A stretch of 64,000 nucleotides of DNA, taken from Pseudomonas cichorii. Its GTDB lineage: Bacteria; Pseudomonadota; Gammaproteobacteria; Pseudomonadales; Pseudomonadaceae. Each line of letters starts with the position of its first letter. Position 1 is the stretch's first letter. The stretch is from contig NZ_BLVZ01000019.1 of assembly GCF_015471405.1 (NCBI RefSeq), positions 53,302 through 117,301 on the forward strand, in the 5' to 3' direction. Shown piece by piece: positions 60,867 to 64,000 of the stretch. A program made the translations under genes and the position numbers. Below the pieces are notes generated by a model. It did no database searches. It saw only the letters and a program-made list of their open reading frames with translations, and was not told where the DNA came from.

Positions 60867-62288
60867 TTACCTTTTATTAGAGGCCAGTGTAGTGGCCTTT
60901 TCCTGGTCCATACGCGCCATCAACGGTTGGCTTTGCTGCATGAACCGCTGTTTTTCGGATTTGGCGATCGGGTCCGCCATCGGAAGTTTCTGACCCAGCG
61001 GATCGACGTGGACACCATTGACCTGGAACTCATAGTGCAGGTGCGGGCCTGTCGACAAGCCGGTTGTTCCAATATAGCCGATCACCTGACCTTGCTTGAC
61101 GGTTCCGCCGGTTTGTACGCCTTTGGCGAAGCCTTGCATGTGTCCGTACAGCGTGCGGTAAGTCTCGCCGTGCTGAATGATGACGGTATTGCCGTACCCG
61201 CCGCGACGTCCGGCCAGAAGGACCTTGCCATCGCCAGTCGCCTTGATGGGCGTACCGCGTGGCGCGGCATAGTCGACGCCTTTGTGAGCGCGGATCTTGT
61301 TCAGGATCGGGTGCTTGCGGCCCATGGAGAACATCGAGCTGATGCGTGCGAAGTCTACCGGTGTGCGGATGAAGGCCTTGCGCATGCTGTTGCCGTCAGC
61401 GGTGTAGTAATTGGTATTGCCTTGCTTGTTGGTGTAGCGAATGGCGGTGTAGGTCTTGCCACGATTCGTGAAGCGGGCAGAGAGGATATTGCCGGTGCCG
61501 ACAGTCTTGCCATTGATTACTTTTTGCTCATAAACCACATCGAATTCGTCGCCCTTGCGAATGTCCTGGGCGAAGTCGATGTCGTAGCCAAAAATATTGG
61601 CCATATCCATGGTCATGCTGTGGGACAGGCCGGCGCGCTGGGCCGACAAGGACAGCGAGCTGTTGATGACAGCGTGAGCATAGGTGTCACGGACTGTCGG
61701 CTTGCTGACTTCGCGGTTGAACGTGAAGCCTGCATCCGTTCTGGAGAGGCTGATGGTCTCCAGTTCGCTGAGCTTGCTATGCAACTGGTTGAGCTGGCCG
61801 TCAGATGAAAGCTCGAACTGGAGAACCTGACCGTTCTGCAATTTGCTGAACTGCTTGGCCTGTTTGTCGCTGGCCATCACTTCATGCACCGTCGTGGCGG
61901 GCAGCCCGACCTTTTCAAACAGGGTGGACAAGGTATCGCCCTTGGCGACTACGACTTCCCTGTGGTTGGGGCCTTTTACGTCTGTAGCGGGGGATTGCGG
62001 CTGAGCAGAAGCGTTTTCCCGGGACTGATTCTCACCGTTATCGATCTGGGCAAATGGTGAAACAGTGCCTTCAGGTGTGGCTTGGGTGTCTTGCTGAGCG
62101 TCTTGGTCTTGTGCGGTTTGATCAGCAGGTGTTTCCAGATCAAGAACCAGATTGGTTCGTTTCGCTTCAACTTCGCTGGAAGGAAATACCAGAAGGGCCA
62201 GGCTCAGCAATGCAGCAATGCCGCTTGCAGCGAGCAGGTGGCTCTTCGGATAAAGCGGGGGCGCTTTAGGCGGTGGCGTGTCGATCAT
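60867..62288 (-). CDS. M23 metallopeptidase with OapA/LysM-like region (MepM-like)
   Basis: 473 residues from ATG 62288. One N-terminal membrane helix (LLAASGIAALLSLALLVF), an acidic/Gln-rich linker, an OapA/LysM-like domain (HREVVVAKGDTLSTLFEKVGLPATTVHEVMA) and an M23 peptidase (HKGVDYAAPRGTPIKAT...HGETYRTLYGHMQGFAKG...HLHYEFQVNG; Zn ligands His, Asp, His). It probably opens peptidoglycan cross-links. Stands before tyrS and divergent from it. Confidence 0.93.
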   Translation of the reverse strand: MIDTPPPKAPPLYPKSHLLAASGIAALLSLALLVFPSSEVEAKRTNLVLDLETPADQTAQDQDAQQDTQATPEGTVSPFAQIDNGENQSRENASAQPQSPATDVKGPNHREVVVAKGDTLSTLFEKVGLPATTVHEVMASDKQAKQFSKLQNGQVLQFELSSDGQLNQLHSKLSELETISLSRTDAGFTFNREVSKPTVRDTYAHAVINSSLSLSAQRAGLSHSMTMDMANIFGYDIDFAQDIRKGDEFDVVYEQKVINGKTVGTGNILSARFTNRGKTYTAIRYTNKQGNTNYYTADGNSMRKAFIRTPVDFARISSMFSMGRKHPILNKIRAHKGVDYAAPRGTPIKATGDGKVLLAGRRGGYGNTVIIQHGETYRTLYGHMQGFAKGVQTGGTVKQGQVIGYIGTTGLSTGPHLHYEFQVNGVHVDPLGQKLPMADPIAKSEKQRFMQQSQPLMARMDQEKATTLASNKR

Positions 62289-62490
62289 AAGTAATTTGAC
62301 TTTGAAAAAGGTGAAATGGAAAAGATGAATGACATGATGAAGATGAAATAACTGTATAAAATATAACCAAATCCAGCCCGAAGCAACCCTGCTTACGTAT
62401 CGGTCTCCGATTCGTGGCCGTATGCCGGGCAAAAACTTGTAATTGGGCTCTGATCTTGTATGGTTGGTTCCCTTTAAATTGGGGGCTGAT

Positions 62491-63690
62491 ATGAAGTCGG
62501 TTGAAGAGCAGCTTGCGCTTATAAAGCGTGGCGCGGATGAACTCCTGGTCGAGGCCGAACTGGTCGCCAAACTCAAGCGCGGTCAGCCGCTGCGAATCAA
62601 GGCGGGCTTCGATCCTACGGCGCCCGACCTGCACCTGGGTCATACCGTCCTTATTAACAAGCTTCGCCAGTTCCAGGATCTGGGGCATCAGGTCATTTTT
62701 CTGATCGGCGACTTCACCGGGATGATTGGCGACCCGAGCGGCAAAAGTGCGACTCGTCCTCCGCTGACGCGCGAGCAGGTTCTGGATTACGCCGAGACCT
62801 ACAAGGCCCAGGTCTTCAAGATCCTCGATCCGGCCAAGACCGAAGTCGCGTTCAACTCCACATGGATGGACAAGCTCAGCCCGGCTGACTTCATTCGTCT
62901 GTCTTCGCAGTACACCGTGGCGCGGATGCTGGAGCGTGACGACTTCGACAAGCGTTACAAGAGCAATCAGCCGATCGCCATTCATGAGTTCCTGTATCCG
63001 TTGGTGCAAGGCTACGACTCTGTCGCGTTGCGTGCGGATGTCGAGCTTGGTGGTACCGACCAGAAATTCAACCTGTTGATGGGGCGCGAGCTTCAACGTG
63101 CCTATGGCCAGGAAACGCAGTGCATTCTGACCATGCCTTTGCTGGAAGGGCTGGACGGCGTCAAGAAGATGTCCAAGTCGCTGGGTAACTATGTGGGGAT
63201 CCAGGAAGCGCCGGGTGTCATCTATAGCAAGCTGGTTTCCATTCCTGATGCCTTGATGTGGCGCTACTTCGAATTGCTGAGCTTCCGCTCCATGGAAGAG
63301 ATCAATGAGTTCAAGGCGGCGTGCGAGGCGGGGGCAAACCCTCGTGACATCAAGATCAAGCTCGCCGAAGAGATTGTGGCTCGCTTCCATGGTGAAGAAG
63401 CTGCGGCGACTGCTCATCGCTCTGCGGGTAACCGTATGAAAGACGGTGAGCTGCCAGACGACTTGCCGGAAATTTCTGTCGGCGCGACTGAAGATATGCC
63501 TGTGGCAGCCGTCCTTAATAAGGCAGGCCTCGTGAAGAACTCAGCAGTCGCTCGCGATTTGCTGGCTTCCGGTGGTGTGCGTATAGATGGTGAGGTTGTT
63601 GATCGCAGCTTTATCTTCAAGGTAGGCGCTACTCATGTTTGCCAGGCCGGGAAGAAGGCTTTCGGGCGTATTACCCTCAATTTGGAATAA
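62491..63690 (+). CDS. tyrS: Tyrosyl-tRNA synthetase
   Basis: 399 residues from ATG 62491 (GGGGG upstream). Class I motifs: HIGH variant in DLHLGHTVLINKLRQFQDLGHQ and KMSKS in GLDGVKKMSKSLGNYVG; C-terminal S4 domain (VLNKAGLVKNSAVARDLLASGGVRIDGEVVDRSFIFKVG). The frame reaches back to 62443. It precedes the rRNA operon promoters, as in other pseudomonads. Confidence 0.97.
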   Translation: MKSVEEQLALIKRGADELLVEAELVAKLKRGQPLRIKAGFDPTAPDLHLGHTVLINKLRQFQDLGHQVIFLIGDFTGMIGDPSGKSATRPPLTREQVLDYAETYKAQVFKILDPAKTEVAFNSTWMDKLSPADFIRLSSQYTVARMLERDDFDKRYKSNQPIAIHEFLYPLVQGYDSVALRADVELGGTDQKFNLLMGRELQRAYGQETQCILTMPLLEGLDGVKKMSKSLGNYVGIQEAPGVIYSKLVSIPDALMWRYFELLSFRSMEEINEFKAACEAGANPRDIKIKLAEEIVARFHGEEAAATAHRSAGNRMKDGELPDDLPEISVGATEDMPVAAVLNKAGLVKNSAVARDLLASGGVRIDGEVVDRSFIFKVGATHVCQAGKKAFGRITLNLE

Positions 63691-63705
63691 AACTTAAATT
63701 AACGG

Positions 63706-63733
63706 TTGACGGGCGATTTAATGTCTCTATAAT
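63706..63733 (+). promoter_or_regulatory. rRNA operon promoter, first
   Basis: TTGACG at 63706-63711 and TATAAT at 63728-63733 with a 16-base spacer, about 15 bases after the tyrS stop. First of at least three promoter-like sites upstream of a 16S gene that would lie beyond the right edge. Confidence 0.75.
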
Positions 63734-63865
63734 TCGCCCCACTTCCGGCGCAGAAGGAACTGAAAAAGCCTTGTAGATCAATAGTTTACAAGTGTTTATC
63801 AGGTTCTGGAGTGGCTTCGGAAGTGCTTCGGTCGCAGCCTGATCGATAGCGGTTCGAGAAAGAGT

Positions 63866-63893
63866 TTGACACTGCCTTCGGGTGCTGTAGAAT
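63866..63893 (+). promoter_or_regulatory. rRNA operon promoter, second
   Basis: TTGACA at 63866-63871 and TAGAAT at 63888-63893, 16-base spacer. The surrounding text (GCTGTAGAATTCGCCTCCCGC) is typical of the Pseudomonas rRNA leader. Confidence 0.75.
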
Positions 63894-63983
63894 TCGCCTC
63901 CCGCTAACGAGCAACGCGAAGTTGATCGAAGCGCAAGTGGTTGAAGTTGCAAAGGAAACTTTGAAACTTGTTGAAATAACCGC

Positions 63984-64000
63984 TTGACAGATACAGAGGG
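63984..64000 (+). promoter_or_regulatory. rRNA operon promoter, third, cut by window edge
   Basis: TTGACA at 63984-63989; the matching -10 element would fall about six bases outside the window. The preceding GAAATAACCGC is the usual Pseudomonas rRNA leader text. No rRNA coding sequence is in the window. Confidence 0.6.

Noticed and set aside
63690..64000. Start of the 16S rRNA gene
   Set aside because: The window ends within the promoter and leader; no 16S sequence is present.

Overview
The window is a chromosomal segment of a Pseudomonas, almost certainly of the P. syringae group. The evidence is the set of housekeeping proteins (SpeA, Vfr, TrpGDC, SpeD, Coq7, ErpA, AnmK, TyrS), the Pseudomonas-type REP hairpins built on GTAGGAGCGAAT, and a Mu-like R-type tailocin plus a syringacin M-like bacteriocin next to trpG, which is a P. 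syringae hallmark. No complete RNA gene lies in the window, but the right edge holds the tandem promoters of an rRNA operon.

Layout. 1-7.2 kb: the end of a DUF2333 gene, a NUDIX hydrolase, a Sui1-like factor, speA, an orphan VgrG-like spike, a MATE transporter, a small membrane protein and a lone receiver protein. 7.3-22 kb: a complete Flp/Tad (type IVb) pilus locus with prepilin, RcpC, secretin, TadZ, TadA ATPase, TadB/C, TadD, DUF3613, prepilin peptidase, a TadE/F minor pilin, TadG and its PprB/PprA two-component regulators. 22-28 kb: two DUF4136 lipoproteins, CmoM, a MazG-like pyrophosphohydrolase and a fatty-acid trio (MaoC, FabG-like, FadI-like). 28-30 kb: the GDSL autotransporter esterase EstA.

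30.4-48.4 kb is a weapons island. It starts with a colicin M/syringacin M-like lipid II-cleaving bacteriocin and a four-helix membrane protein that is probably its immunity protein. A regulatory block follows: a PrtN-like activator, a DUF1654 protein behind a perfect LexA box, and a self-cleaving PrtR/CI-like repressor. Then comes a late operon whose gene order matches phage Mu genes 37-50 (sheath, tube, frameshifted tail chaperone, tape measure, baseplate, fibre, fibre chaperone), ending in a lysis cassette (GH19 endolysin, Rz, nested Rz1). There is no capsid, portal, terminase or integrase, so this is a tailocin and not a prophage. Three kinds of regulatory site can be read in the sequence: four copies of a palindrome AATAC-N5-GTATT (likely repressor operators), four contiguous 11-bp repeats upstream of the late genes (a likely PrtN-type activator site), and hairpin terminators inside the late operon. 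The simplest model is that DNA damage inactivates LexA and the repressor, the PrtN-like protein is made, and it switches on the late operon; release occurs by lysis.

49-63.7 kb: trpGDC, a lipoate-ligase-like gene, vfr, an OsmC protein, speD, coq7, a HIT protein, an SDR, a DUF805 membrane protein, hemJ-like, argC, erpA, anmK, an M23 peptidase and tyrS, followed by the rRNA promoters. trpE is not in the window; the fadI-estA junction may mark a chromosomal rearrangement relative to other pseudomonads.
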